A stretch of DNA of 40,164 nt from Rhodanobacter sp. C06 (GCF_002001105.1 NZ_MUNP01000074.1:1-40164), one strand, 5' to 3'. Shown: positions 24,790 to 33,934, numbered from the stretch's first letter. Made by a program: numbers and translations. Notes: generated by a model not told the origin, from the sequence alone.

Positions 24790-27768
24790 ATGAGTCGTCG
24801 TCAATCGTTGGCATTGCGTCGTTACAACGTTTTGGGCCAGCAGCGGCCCCTGGTGGCAGCCTGCGCAGCGGCATGGCTGTTCGTGGCATCGGGTGGGATC
24901 GCCTTGGCGCAGGAGGCATCGACCCAAGCCAAGTCCAAGCCAGCCAACAACGGGCAATCGGCAACCGAACCCGCCAAGCCGACGTCGAAGACGGCGAAGA
25001 AGCCGCCGGCCAGCGCCGCCAGCAACCTGGATGCGGTGATCGTCACCGGCATCGCCGGCAGCATCGAGAACTCGCTGAGGACCAAGAAGAACTCCAACGA
25101 AATCGTCGAGGCGATTTCCGCCGAGGACATCGGCAAGTTGCCCGACGCCAGCATCGCCGAGAGCCTTTCGCGCCTGCCTGGTCTGGCCACCCAGCGCTTG
25201 GATGGCCGCGCCAACATGATCTCGATCCGCGGCTTCTCGCCGGACTTTTCCGGCACGCTGTTGAACGGCCGTGAGCAGGCGACCGTGGGCGAGAACCGCG
25301 GCGTGGATTTTGACCAGTACCCGTCCGAGCTGATCAGCGGCGCCGAGGTCTACAAGACGCCGGATGCCACTCTGGTCGGCCAGGGCCTGTCTGGCACGGT
25401 GGACCTGCACACGATCAAGCCGCTGGATCTGCCGGGCCGCGTGATCACAGCCAACGTGCGCGGCGAATACACCACCAACGGCGACCTCAACCCCGGCACC
25501 GACGTGGGCACGCTGGGCCACCGCGCCAGCATTTCCTACGTCGACCAGTTCTTCGACCACACCCTTGGCCTCGCGGTGGGCTTCGCCCAGCTCGCCTCGC
25601 CGATCCAGGACAAGCAGTACAACTACTACTGGTGGAGCGTGAACAACGGCTCCGCAGGCATCGACCAGAACTGGGGCGGTCCGCATACCCAAGGCCTGCC
25701 TGACAACGTGATCGCCCAACAGGGCATGGCGCTGGGCGCGCAGTCGCAGTTGCAGAAGCGCAATGGCCTGATGGCGGTGCTGGAATGGGCGCCGGACGAG
25801 CACACCCACTCCACGCTGGACATGTACTACTCCACGTTCGACAACAAGAAGTACACCAACGACGCGCAGTGGTCGAACAGCCCGTACGACAACTACGACA
25901 TCAACAACCCGCAGAATCCCGCGCTCATCCCCAGCTACAGCAACGTGGGCACGACGAACGCGCTGCCGTATCCCATCGTCACCTCGGGCACGATCAGCGG
26001 GGTCAAGCCGATCCTGCAGAACGATTTCAACCACGAGCACGACAAGCTGTTCTCGGTGGGTTGGAACACCCAGTACTTCTTCGACAACGGCTGGACCGCC
26101 ACCACCGACCTGTCCTACTCCAGCGCCAGGGTCAAGCTGCGCGACGCCTATCTGTTCATGGGGCTGGTGCCGGGTAACCAGGCCAACGTCAACTTCAACC
26201 ATTCGAGCGGTTTCGCCTATCCCAACTTCTCGCCGAACGTGAACCTCGCCGATCCGAACACGATGGTGTTCACCGATCCTGACGGCTACGGCTACAACGG
26301 CCGCCAGGAGTTCGATGCGCAGACCGACACCATCCGCGCGATCCGCTTCGAGGTCAGCCATCCGCTGGGCTGGATCTTCAGCGACTTCGTGCTGGGTGCG
26401 GATTATTCCGAGCGCGTCAAGCGCAAGACCGCGGACGTGGACTTCGCGTGGTTGAACGGCAACGGTTCGTCCAGTTCGTCGGTGCCCCCGTACAACAACA
26501 ACTACTACGCGCCGATCACCGGTTTCGCGGGTCAGCCCACGCGACTCGGCTTTGGCGGCATCCCCGACATCCTGTACTACAACGTGCTGGATGCCATGTA
26601 CAACCAGTTCTATCTCACCCCGGAGAATGGCGCGGGCGACTGGAGCCGCAACTACTCGATCACCGAGCGTGTGCCGGTCGGCTACGTGAAGTTCAACATC
26701 GACACCAGCCTCGGCAGCGTGCCGGTGACCGGCAACGTCGGCGTGCAGGTGGTGCACACCAACCAGAGCTCGCAGGCGCTGCAGACCGACAGCAACGGCA
26801 ACCTGGTCGGCACGCTCAATGGCGGCACCAGCTACACCAACGTGCTGCCCAGCCTGAACCTGGTGTTCCACCTTACCGACCGCCAGGACATCCGTTTCGG
26901 CTTCGCCAAGACGCTGGCGCGTGGACGCATCGACGACGAGAAGGTATCCAGTTCCGCTTACGTGGCGTTGGTGCAGCAGGGCCCGGCGACCGGTCAGGTG
27001 CTGTGGTCGGGCAGTGGCGGCAACCCCAAGCTGAAGCCGTATGTGGCGGTGGGCACGGACCTGTCGTACGAGTTCTATTTCGGCAAGTCCAGCTACTTCG
27101 CTGCGGCGGTATTCAACAAGAACCTGCTCAATTACATCTACACGCAGACCGAGTTGAACCATGACTTCACCGGCTACATCAACAACGACCCCACGCTGAA
27201 GCCGACCAGCAACATCGGCTCGTACACCACCCCGATGAACGGCACCGGCGGCAAGATGCAGGGCCTGGAACTGTCCGCTTCGTTGGAAGGCGGATTGCTG
27301 GCGAACGCGCTGGATGGTTTCGGCATGCAGGCCAACTTCTCGCTGACCAACACCACCGTCCCGCAAAAGGTCATCGGCTCCATCCCGGGCCCGACCCCGC
27401 CGGCAACGCTGCCCGGCCTGTCGCGCAAAGTGGCTAACCTCACGTTGTTCTACGAAAAGTACGGCTGGTCGGCGCGCATCGCGGAACGTTACCGCTCCTC
27501 ATTCACCGGCGAGATCGTGCCGATGTTCAACCAGATTGCCTACACCCGGATGATGGCCAACAAGCAGACCGACGTGCAGCTGAGCTACGCATTTGACACC
27601 GGAAAATGGAAGGGGCTGACCCTGCTTCTCCAGGTCAGCAACCTCACCAACTCGTCCGATTCGAAGGTGCAGGTTGCCAGCTTGCCTGACGGCGAACAGG
27701 TGACCCTGCCGCAGTATTACGACACTTGGGGCCGCACTGTGATGCTGGGTGCAAGCTACAAGCTGTAA
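24790..27768 (+). CDS. TonB-dependent outer-membrane receptor (second, oligosaccharide type)
   Basis: 992 residues; ATG at 24790 behind GGGAGG. A long signal peptide (about 1–41, ending GGIALAQ) is followed by a Lys/Ala/Pro-rich linker (42–78). The plug domain begins LDAVIVTGIAGSIENSL and contains AEDIGKLPDASIAESLSRLPGL and ISIRGFSPDFSGTLLNGREQ. A large barrel with many aromatic/Asn-rich extracellular loops ends in VMLGASYKL. The signature AEDIGKLPDASIAE marks the carbohydrate receptor class of xanthomonads and caulobacters. It has only distant similarity to the receptor at 9.4 kb, so it probably imports another glycan. The following GH30 gene points to beta-1,6-linked glucan or galactan fragments. 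Confidence 0.9.
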   Translation: MSRRQSLALRRYNVLGQQRPLVAACAAAWLFVASGGIALAQEASTQAKSKPANNGQSATEPAKPTSKTAKKPPASAASNLDAVIVTGIAGSIENSLRTKKNSNEIVEAISAEDIGKLPDASIAESLSRLPGLATQRLDGRANMISIRGFSPDFSGTLLNGREQATVGENRGVDFDQYPSELISGAEVYKTPDATLVGQGLSGTVDLHTIKPLDLPGRVITANVRGEYTTNGDLNPGTDVGTLGHRASISYVDQFFDHTLGLAVGFAQLASPIQDKQYNYYWWSVNNGSAGIDQNWGGPHTQGLPDNVIAQQGMALGAQSQLQKRNGLMAVLEWAPDEHTHSTLDMYYSTFDNKKYTNDAQWSNSPYDNYDINNPQNPALIPSYSNVGTTNALPYPIVTSGTISGVKPILQNDFNHEHDKLFSVGWNTQYFFDNGWTATTDLSYSSARVKLRDAYLFMGLVPGNQANVNFNHSSGFAYPNFSPNVNLADPNTMVFTDPDGYGYNGRQEFDAQTDTIRAIRFEVSHPLGWIFSDFVLGADYSERVKRKTADVDFAWLNGNGSSSSSVPPYNNNYYAPITGFAGQPTRLGFGGIPDILYYNVLDAMYNQFYLTPENGAGDWSRNYSITERVPVGYVKFNIDTSLGSVPVTGNVGVQVVHTNQSSQALQTDSNGNLVGTLNGGTSYTNVLPSLNLVFHLTDRQDIRFGFAKTLARGRIDDEKVSSSAYVALVQQGPATGQVLWSGSGGNPKLKPYVAVGTDLSYEFYFGKSSYFAAAVFNKNLLNYIYTQTELNHDFTGYINNDPTLKPTSNIGSYTTPMNGTGGKMQGLELSASLEGGLLANALDGFGMQANFSLTNTTVPQKVIGSIPGPTPPATLPGLSRKVANLTLFYEKYGWSARIAERYRSSFTGEIVPMFNQIAYTRMMANKQTDVQLSYAFDTGKWKGLTLLLQVSNLTNSSDSKVQVASLPDGEQVTLPQYYDTWGRTVMLGASYKL

Positions 27769-27775
27769 GCGCCAA

Positions 27776-27807
27776 GGCGCCGGGTGCACTCGCCGCAACC
27801 CGGCGCC
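27776..27807 (+). terminator. Hairpin after the second receptor gene
   Basis: GGCGCCGGGT and ACCCGGCGCC form a perfect 10-bp stem with a 12-base loop eight bases after the stop. No T-run follows, so it may stabilise the mRNA end or attenuate rather than fully end transcription into the GH30 gene. Confidence 0.45.
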
Positions 27808-27968
27808 GTCCCAGCAGGGCGGCCGCATCAACGCGACGAGGTTCCCCGTGGTTTGTATCCGAAACCTTTGGTGGCTAGCGGCCGTGCCGGCAGCCGCCGT
27901 TCACGCGAGCGCGGGAAAGCGATGATGGCGATCCGGTGGGCGGCGCCCCGCGACGGTGAGCGCTGCGC

Positions 27969-29555
27969 ATGAAGAAGGGGCAGGACACATCCGGTCGGAT
28001 CGCGATTGCGCTGGTCACCCTGCTCAGCGTGTGCGCGCTGGCCGCGTTGCGCGTGCCCTTGCGCCTGCCGGCCGCGCCGGTGCTGCAGCTGCCGCTGGCG
28101 ATGCCCACCGGGCCGGCGGTGGAGCTGTGGCTGAGCACGCAGGATCGCCGGCTGCGCCTGGCCCGGCAGCCGGACATCCCGATCAGCGTGTCGCCAGCGA
28201 CCGGGGCGGCCGACATCGTCATCGACACCAGCCGGATCTTCCAGAGCATCGTGGGTTTCGGCGCGGCGATGACCGATTCCTCCGCGTGGCTGATCCGCAA
28301 CCGGCTCAACAGCTGGCAGCGCCTGGCGTTCCTGCGCGAGATGTTCGGACCGCCGCCGGGCCTCAACCTGAACCTGCTGCGGCTGACCATCGGCGCCTCG
28401 GATTTCTCGCTCCAGCCGTACACGCTGGACGACCTGCCTGCTGGCCAGGTCGATGCCGGGCTGGCGCACTTCAACCTCGCGGCCGATCTCGAATACGTGA
28501 TACCGACCCTGCGCGAGGCGCTGGCGATCAATCCCGGGTTGCGCCTGATCGCCACGCCGTGGAGCGCGCCGGCGTGGATGAAGAGCAACGACAGCCTGAT
28601 CGGCGGCACGTTGCTGGCGCAGTACGAGTCCGTCTACGCGCAATACCTGGTCAAGTACGTCGACGCCATGCGCGGCCAGGGCATCGCGATCTGGGCGTTG
28701 ACCGTGCAGAACGAGCCGGCCTTCCTGCCGTTGACTTACCCGGGCATGGCGCTGCCCGCCGACGCGCGCGCCCGGATCATCGGGCAGTACCTCGGCCCGG
28801 CGCTGGCGGACCGCAGCACGCGGCCGCTGATCTTCGGCTGGGACCACAACTGGGACGATCCAGCCCAGCCCCTGGCCGTATTGGGCGACGCCGACGCCCG
28901 GCGCTATCTCGACGGCATCGCCTGGCATTGCTATGTGGGCGATCCGGCTGCGCAGAGCCGCGTGCATCGCGCCTGGCCGCGCAAGGACGCCTACGTCACC
29001 GAGTGCTCGGGCGGCGACTGGGAATCCGCGAAGAACGGCGAGCTGCTGTGGTTCGCGCGCGACCTGCTGCTGGGCAGCCTGCGCAACTGGGCGCGCGGCG
29101 TGGTGTACTGGAACCTCGCGCTCGACGAGAACCACGGGCCGCACCATGGCGGCTGCGACAACTGCAAGGGCATGGTCACGATCGACTCGCAGAGCGGCGT
29201 GGTGAGCCGCAACGACGAGTACTACGCGTTCGCCCACTACAGCTGCTTCGTGCTGCCAGGCGCAGTGCGGGTGTGGTCCACCGACACCGGCCCGGACCTC
29301 CACAACGTGGCGTTCCGCAACGCCGAAGACGGCTCGCTGGTGCTGGTGGTGACGAACGGCGCGAAGACTGCGCACGCGGTCGGCGTCGAGCAGGGCCAGC
29401 TGCATTTCCAGTACACGATGCCGCCCGAGAGCGTGGCCACCTTCACCTGGAATCCGGACTACGCCACGGAAACCTGGGAGCAGCGTGCGCGCCGGCTGCT
29501 CGAACACGCGCTGCACCCCGCCGGCCCCGATGCGGCGGGCGATGGCGAGCCATGA
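27969..29555 (+). CDS. GH30 glycoside hydrolase (beta-1,6-glucanase/glucosylceramidase-like)
   Basis: 528 residues from ATG 27969, with a hydrophobic N-terminal segment (10–29) acting as signal peptide or anchor. The GH30 TIM barrel shows GFGAAMTDSSAWLI (96–109), LRLTIGASDFS (137–147), TPWSAPAWMKSN (196–207), the acid/base E249 in TVQNEPAF and the nucleophile E345 in VTECSGG; the side beta-domain includes residues before 90 and after 430. The motifs fit GH30 subfamilies 1 and 3, which include glucosylceramidases and endo-beta-1,6-glucanases; endo-beta-1,6-galactanases belong to another subfamily. The next gene follows after 28 bp, so they form an operon. The ribosome site is weak. Confidence 0.85.
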   Translation: MKKGQDTSGRIAIALVTLLSVCALAALRVPLRLPAAPVLQLPLAMPTGPAVELWLSTQDRRLRLARQPDIPISVSPATGAADIVIDTSRIFQSIVGFGAAMTDSSAWLIRNRLNSWQRLAFLREMFGPPPGLNLNLLRLTIGASDFSLQPYTLDDLPAGQVDAGLAHFNLAADLEYVIPTLREALAINPGLRLIATPWSAPAWMKSNDSLIGGTLLAQYESVYAQYLVKYVDAMRGQGIAIWALTVQNEPAFLPLTYPGMALPADARARIIGQYLGPALADRSTRPLIFGWDHNWDDPAQPLAVLGDADARRYLDGIAWHCYVGDPAAQSRVHRAWPRKDAYVTECSGGDWESAKNGELLWFARDLLLGSLRNWARGVVYWNLALDENHGPHHGGCDNCKGMVTIDSQSGVVSRNDEYYAFAHYSCFVLPGAVRVWSTDTGPDLHNVAFRNAEDGSLVLVVTNGAKTAHAVGVEQGQLHFQYTMPPESVATFTWNPDYATETWEQRARRLLEHALHPAGPDAAGDGEP

Positions 29556-29583
29556 CTGACAAAGTTGTTCGAAGGAGGATCGC

Positions 29584-30951
29584 ATGATGTTCTCAAGCAG
29601 CAATCGGTGGCGGCACTTGCTGGCCGCGGCGGCCTTTCTGGGCGGCCTCGCCGCGACGATGCCCGGCGCACAGGCGGCAACGGCCATGCCACGGCCCAAG
29701 GTGATCGTGATCAGCCTCGACGCGTTCGGCGCCGAGAGCCTCAAGGAGCCCGAGCTGCCCGCACCCACCCTGCACGCATTGATGCGGCAGGGCGTGCATG
29801 CGGTGTCGATGCGGCCGATCAACCCGACCATCACCTGGCCCAATCACACCAGCATGGTCACCGGCGTCGACGCCAGCCGCCACCACGTGCTGGTCAACGG
29901 GCTGATCGTCAACCAGCGCGAGACCACGCCGCCCCGCATCGACATGAATGCGCCGAAGTCGCAGCTGGTCGCCGTGCCCACCGTCTACGACGCCGCGCAT
30001 GCGGCGGGACTCGTCACCGCCGAGGTCGACTGGGTCGCGATCATGCACGCGCCCAGCATCGACTGGCGCTTTCCCGAACACCCCGATCCGGATGGTGCGA
30101 TCGAGCAGGAACTGGTGCGCGAAGGCGCGGTCACGCGCGACGAACTGATGCATTTCGGCGAGCCCTCGCAGGCCTGGCGCGACCGCATCTACACCCGCGC
30201 GGCGGTCGACATCATCCGCAAGCACCATCCCGACCTGCTGCTGCTGCACCTGCTGGCGCTGGACAGCATCGAGCACGCCACCGGCTACGGCAACGACGCA
30301 GGGCGCAATACCATCGCCTTCCTCGACGACCGCGTGAAGGAAGTGATCGACGCGGTGCGCGCCGAAGGCGAACTGGCCAACACCACCTTCATCATCGTCT
30401 CCGACCACGGCCAGCAAAGCGTGCACCACCTGCTGAATCCCGACGTGCCGCTGCGCGAGGCCGGGTTGCAGCAGAGCGGCGCCAGACAGCCCGCGTTCGC
30501 GCTCCCCGAAGGCGGCTTCGCCCTGGTCTTCCAGAAGAACGCCACCGATGCTTCGCGGCAGGCGCTGAAGCAACTGTTCGCAGGCAAGCCCGGCATCCGC
30601 GCCGCGCTGACCCCGGACGAGGCCGCGAAACTGGGCTGGCCGACCCCGGCGCAATCCAGCCAGGCGCCCGACCTGCTGCTCTACGCGGCCGACGACTACG
30701 AATTCCCCGACAAGGACACGCCGCGCTACGAGACGCCCACCGTGGAGATCGGCGCCCACGGCTACCCCAACACCAACCCGCTGATGCAGGCGATCTTCAT
30801 CGCCGCGGGCGCAGGCATCCGGCCCGCCGGCGAGATTCCGGCGTTCCCTGACGTGGACATCGCGCCGACCATCGCGCACCTGCTGCACGTCCGCCTCGAC
30901 GGTAACGTGCAGGGCAAGCCGCTGACCAAGATCCTCGCGCCGGGCGAGTGA
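29584..30951 (+). CDS. Secreted type I phosphodiesterase/nucleotide pyrophosphatase (alkaline phosphatase superfamily)
   Basis: 455 residues; the second of two candidate starts (29587) is also possible, but AAGGAGGA sits best for 29584. Residues 1–32 are a signal peptide. The alkaline-phosphatase fold has its two-metal site: D46 in VISLDAFG, nucleophile T84 in TITWPNHTSM, an Asp and His in LLALDSIEHATGYG, SDHGQ, and the late GAHGYPN histidine. This is the NPP family, which cleaves phosphodiester or pyrophosphate bonds in nucleotides or lipids. Following a receptor and GH30 gene it could act on a decorated glycan or scavenge phosphate. Substrate is unknown. Confidence 0.85.
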   Translation: MMFSSSNRWRHLLAAAAFLGGLAATMPGAQAATAMPRPKVIVISLDAFGAESLKEPELPAPTLHALMRQGVHAVSMRPINPTITWPNHTSMVTGVDASRHHVLVNGLIVNQRETTPPRIDMNAPKSQLVAVPTVYDAAHAAGLVTAEVDWVAIMHAPSIDWRFPEHPDPDGAIEQELVREGAVTRDELMHFGEPSQAWRDRIYTRAAVDIIRKHHPDLLLLHLLALDSIEHATGYGNDAGRNTIAFLDDRVKEVIDAVRAEGELANTTFIIVSDHGQQSVHHLLNPDVPLREAGLQQSGARQPAFALPEGGFALVFQKNATDASRQALKQLFAGKPGIRAALTPDEAAKLGWPTPAQSSQAPDLLLYAADDYEFPDKDTPRYETPTVEIGAHGYPNTNPLMQAIFIAAGAGIRPAGEIPAFPDVDIAPTIAHLLHVRLDGNVQGKPLTKILAPGE

Positions 30952-30961
30952 GGGCGTGTGG

Positions 30962-31124
30962 CCCCCTCTCCAACCGGGGGAGGGAGCCATGTTCTTCATT
31001 CCAGCGAAAGCTGGAATCCAGTGCCTTTCGCCGTCGTGCGAAGTGCGAAGGCGCTGGATGACCAGCTTCGCTGTTGTGAAGCACCTCCGGATGTCGCTAC
31101 GCGATTCCGGGATGACGTGCAGAA
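30962..31124. repeat. Composite intergenic repeat (ATTCCAGC palindrome and CCCTCTCC element)
   Basis: A partial palindrome CCCCCTCTCC…GGGGGAGGG (30962–30984) is followed by the perfect palindrome ATTCCAGC-gaaa-GCTGGAAT (30998–31017). Further pieces (GGCGCTGGATGACCAG, TTCCGGGATGACG) match the layout of the dispersed CATTCCAGCGAAAGCTGGAATCC-type repeat of xanthomonads. It fills the gap between the convergent phosphodiesterase and rpiA genes. No gene is seen in it. Confidence 0.6.
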
Positions 31125-31161
31125 TCAGGGCGCCACTTCGGCAGCAGCCGGCGCCCTCGAA

Positions 31162-31803
31162 TCACATCTCCCGATCGCCCACCAGCACCACATCCGCCGG
31201 GCGCTGCGCGAACAGGCCCACGGTGACCACGCCGGCGAGCTGGTTGAGCTGCTGCTCCAGCGCCACCGGATCGGCGATCTGCCAGCCGTGCACGTCGATG
31301 ATCCAGTTGCCGTTGTCGGTGACCACGCCGTCGCGCCACACCGGCTGGCCGCCCAGCTTCACGATCTCGCGGCTGACCAGGCTGCGCGCCATCGGGATCA
31401 CCTCGATCGGCAGCGGGAACTTGCCCAGCACGTCCACGCGCTTGCTGGAGTCGATGATGCAGACGAACTTCCGCGCCGCCGCCGCCACGATCTTCTCGCG
31501 GGTCAGCGCGGCGCCGCCGCCCTTGATCAGGCGCTTGAACGGATCGCATTCGTCGGCGCCGTCGATGTAGAGGTCGAGCGGGCCGGTGGCGTTGAGGTCG
31601 AACACCTCGATGCCGTGCTTCTTCAGCTGCGCGGTGGACTGCTCCGAGCTGGACACCACGCCCTTGATGCGATCCTTCATCGTGGCCAGCGCGTCGATGA
31701 AGTACGCCACCGTGCTGCCGGTGCCCACGCCCACGATGGCGCCGTCCTCGACGTAGCGCAGCGCGGCTTCGCCCGCGAGTTTCTTTTCATTGACCTGGTT
31801 CAT
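31162..31803 (-). CDS. rpiA: Ribose-5-phosphate isomerase A
   Basis: 213 residues. The start at 31803 ([15 protein letters not shown]) aligns with E. coli RpiA; upstream in-frame ATGs add non-conserved sequence. Substrate and catalytic residues are in place and at E. coli numbers: GVGTGST phosphate loop (25–31), D81 and D84 in DGADE, K94 in [11 protein letters not shown] and E103. It converts ribose-5-phosphate and ribulose-5-phosphate in the non-oxidative pentose phosphate pathway. It is divergent from the potassium channel gene across 124 bp. Confidence 0.97.
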   Translation of the reverse strand: MNQVNEKKLAGEAALRYVEDGAIVGVGTGSTVAYFIDALATMKDRIKGVVSSSEQSTAQLKKHGIEVFDLNATGPLDLYIDGADECDPFKRLIKGGGAALTREKIVAAAARKFVCIIDSSKRVDVLGKFPLPIEVIPMARSLVSREIVKLGGQPVWRDGVVTDNGNWIIDVHGWQIADPVALEQQLNQLAGVVTVGLFAQRPADVVLVGDREM

Positions 31804-31927
31804 GGCGGCACCGAGAGCGGGAAAGGACGCCATGATCCCCGATTTGCGCGGGCGCCGCACGCGGCGATTTGGCAGCATGCGCCGCGTGTTACGGTGAACG
31901 CCGGTCCGGAACCGGGGGCGACCCATC

Positions 31928-33136
31928 GTGCAGCTGAGGACGACACGGCAACGCTGGCGCGCCGGCCTGCAGCGCGGGCAGCAACTGCTGCGCGCGCGCT
32001 ACTGGTTCCCGCACATCCCGCTCGCACTGCTGCTGGGGCTGGGCGCGCTGGCGCTGCTGCGGCTGGACCTGGGCGCGGACTGGCAGCACTACCTCGCGCG
32101 CCTCGCCGGCGGCCGGTTCGACCTCAAGCCCAGCGTGCTGCCGCCGCTGCTGATCGGGCTGGGCCTGCTGACCATGGCGATCGGCCTGCTGCTGCGCTCG
32201 CGGCTGGCCTGGGCCATGGCCTTGCTGCTCGCCGCCACCGCGCTGGCGAACCTGCTGCTGGGCACGCACCACGCGCACGTGCTGCTCGCCTACTTCGTGC
32301 TGCTGCTGGCGGCGCTGCTGGCGGCGTGGCGGCAATTCGATCGCTCCAGCGTGGCGGCCAGCACGCTGTTCGCGCTGACCTCGGTGGCGATGCTGCTGAT
32401 GTACGCCACCTTCGGCAGCTATTACCTGGGCGCCGACTTCCGGCCCGCGATCACCGACCTCACCACCGCGCTGTACTACGCCATGGTCACCATGAGCACG
32501 GTGGGCTACGGCGACATCGTGCCGGTGACGCCGCAGGCGAAACTGTTCGCGGTGTCGGTGATCGTGCTCGGCGTGGCGGTGTTCGCCACCTCGCTGACCG
32601 CGGTGATCGCGCCGATGGTCAGCCGCAGCCTGCAACGCATCGTCAACCGCAAGGGATCGGGCATGAAACGGGAAAACCACTTCGTGGTGATCGGCAATTC
32701 CTCGCTGGCGATCAACACCTGGCGCGAACTGGCGCGGCGCGGCCGCCCGGTCACCCGCCTGCTGCGCGAGGCGCCGGCCGACGGCGAACTGGCCGGCGTG
32801 GACGTCGTCGCCGGCGATCCCAGCAACCTCGACGTGCTGCGCCAGGCCGGCGCGCACAAGGCCGAGGCCGTGCTGGCGATGCTGGCCGACGATTCGGAGA
32901 ACGCCTTCGTGGTGCTCGCGGTGAAGGAACTCGCCGGCAGCGCGCGCACCGTGGCCGCGGTGAACGACGCCAGCCACCTCAGCCGCGTCAAGCTGGTGCA
33001 GCCCGACGTGGTGATCGCGCCGCAGGTGCTCGGCGGCGAGCTGATGGCGATGCTGCTCTCGGGTGAGGAAGTCACCGGGGACTTCGTGCTGCAGCGGGTG
33101 TTCCAGCAGGCGCCGGTAGTGCCGCCCAAGGCTTGA
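31928..33136 (+). CDS. kch: Kch-like potassium channel with RCK (TrkA-N) domain
   Basis: 402 residues with a GTG start at 31928 after GGGGGCGA. Six membrane helices precede the pore: hydrophobic spans at about 29–45, 72–90, 92–112, 117–134, 145–168 and 204–229. The selectivity filter TMSTVGYGD (189–196 region) lies between the last two. After a basic linker comes a Rossmann RCK domain ([18 protein letters not shown], from about 252; [25 protein letters not shown]). The layout and length match E. coli Kch, a single-chain, six-helix potassium channel without a charged S4. Met246 in the linker has its own good ribosome site. Confidence 0.9.
   Translation: MQLRTTRQRWRAGLQRGQQLLRARYWFPHIPLALLLGLGALALLRLDLGADWQHYLARLAGGRFDLKPSVLPPLLIGLGLLTMAIGLLLRSRLAWAMALLLAATALANLLLGTHHAHVLLAYFVLLLAALLAAWRQFDRSSVAASTLFALTSVAMLLMYATFGSYYLGADFRPAITDLTTALYYAMVTMSTVGYGDIVPVTPQAKLFAVSVIVLGVAVFATSLTAVIAPMVSRSLQRIVNRKGSGMKRENHFVVIGNSSLAINTWRELARRGRPVTRLLREAPADGELAGVDVVAGDPSNLDVLRQAGAHKAEAVLAMLADDSENAFVVLAVKELAGSARTVAAVNDASHLSRVKLVQPDVVIAPQVLGGELMAMLLSGEEVTGDFVLQRVFQQAPVVPPKA
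32651..32665 (+). promoter_or_regulatory. Internal ribosome-binding site and start in kch
   Basis: AAGGGA (32651–32656) lies six bases before an in-frame ATG (32663, Met246) at the channel/RCK boundary. Translation here would give a soluble RCK protein of 157 residues. E. coli Kch has an internal start at Met240 with this effect. Confidence 0.55.
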
Positions 33137-33162
33137 ACCTGCCGCCGGCCCACCGTGTTGCT

Positions 33163-33198
33163 CCCTCCCCTGCGTGCAGGGGAGGGTCGGGGGTGGGG
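33163..33198. repeat. Intergenic hairpin repeat with G-quadruplex motif
   Basis: CCCTCCCCTGC and GCAGGGGAGGG form a perfect stem (33163–33186). The right arm continues into four G-tracts (GGGG-A-GGG-TC-GGGGG-T-GGGG, 33179–33198), a canonical G-quadruplex pattern. It lies between kch and the toxin–antitoxin operon and belongs to the dispersed CCCTCCCC-type repeats. Confidence 0.6.
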
Positions 33199-33252
33199 TG
33201 CTCTGAATCTTGATCTCGTGCCTGCCGGATGCCGGTGGCGCAGGCTGCGAAT

Positions 33253-33271
33253 GTACGGTATCGTACCGTAC
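33253..33271. promoter_or_regulatory. Palindromic operator of the vapBC operon
   Basis: GTACGGTA-tcg-TACCGTAC is a 19-bp palindrome with perfect 8-bp arms, two bases before the antitoxin ribosome site. Ribbon-helix-helix antitoxins bind such sites to repress their own operon. Confidence 0.75.
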
Positions 33272-33284
33272 ACGGAGGCCCGCC

Positions 33285-33533
33285 ATGAACGCTACCGCCG
33301 ACCGCCTCGACCTGCGCCTGAGCGCCGAGGACAAGAACCGCATCCGTCGCGCCGCCGATCTGCACGGCGTGCCGCTGGCGGCCTTCGTCCGCGAGGCCGC
33401 CTTGCGCGAAGCCGACGCGATCATTGCCCACCCGCCCAAGGCGCGGCCCGGCAGCCTGTCCGCGCGCCTGCGCGGTCGCGCCACTGCGCGCCTCTCCACC
33501 GACGAAATCATGCGGCTCACGCGCGGCGCATGA
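33285..33533 (+). CDS. Ribbon-helix-helix type antitoxin (VapB-like, DUF1778-like)
   Basis: 82 residues; ATG at 33285 with GGAGG six bases before. The N-terminal part (RLDLRLSAEDKNRIRRAADLHGVPLAAFVREAA, split beta strand then two helices) is a ribbon-helix-helix DNA-binding fold, most like DUF1778 antitoxins. The C-terminal tail (HPPKARPGSLSARLRGRATARLSTDEIMRLT region) contains the ARLSTDEIMRLTRG segment that VapB-type antitoxins use to occupy the toxin's active site. The gene overlaps the toxin gene by four bases, and the operator palindrome is upstream. It should neutralise the PIN toxin and repress the operon. Confidence 0.85.
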   Translation: MNATADRLDLRLSAEDKNRIRRAADLHGVPLAAFVREAALREADAIIAHPPKARPGSLSARLRGRATARLSTDEIMRLTRGA

Positions 33534-33934
33534 AGCGCGTGCTGGTGGACGCCAACGTCCTGCTGGACGTGCTCACCGACGACCCGCGGTGGTACGTCTG
33601 GTCGGCCGCGCAACTGGATGCCTGCGTGGCCAAGGCTGAGGTGTGCATCAACCCCATCGTCTATGCAGAGGTATCGGTCGGTTTCGAGCGCATCGAGCAA
33701 CTGGACGAAGCCCTGTCCCCGGACGCCTTCACTCGTCTGGAACTGCCGTGGGAAGCGGGCTTCCTCGCCGGCAAGGCCTTCGTGCAATACCGCTGCGCCA
33801 AGGGCAGCCGCAGTTCACCTTTGCCGGACTTCTACATCGGTGCGCACGCCGCCATCGAAGGCATGGCGTTGCTGACGCGGGACGCGAAGCGTTACCGCAC
33901 GTACTATCCGACACTTGAATTGATCTGCCCTTGA
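33530..33934 (+). CDS. PIN-domain toxin (VapC-like ribonuclease)
   Basis: 134 residues; the start overlaps the antitoxin stop (ATGA). The four acidic residues of the PIN nuclease site are present: D7 in LVDANVLLD, E47 in VYAEVSV, D100 in LPDFYIGAHA and D118 in LTRDAKRY. VapC toxins are magnesium-dependent ribonucleases that cut tRNA or rRNA and stop growth when the antitoxin is lost. Pairing with a ribbon-helix-helix DUF1778-like antitoxin is less common than with AbrB-type VapB, but known. The pair looks intact. Confidence 0.9.
   Translation: MKRVLVDANVLLDVLTDDPRWYVWSAAQLDACVAKAEVCINPIVYAEVSVGFERIEQLDEALSPDAFTRLELPWEAGFLAGKAFVQYRCAKGSRSSPLPDFYIGAHAAIEGMALLTRDAKRYRTYYPTLELICP

Noticed and set aside
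27828-29843. 671-codon minus-strand frame opposite the GH30 gene
   Set aside because: Low-complexity Arg/Ala/Gln-rich translation; the plus strand has a complete GH30 enzyme.
31889-33787. 632-codon minus-strand frame opposite the potassium channel and vapBC
   Set aside because: His/Gln/Arg-rich shadow without any motif; channel filter and PIN residues lie on the plus strand.
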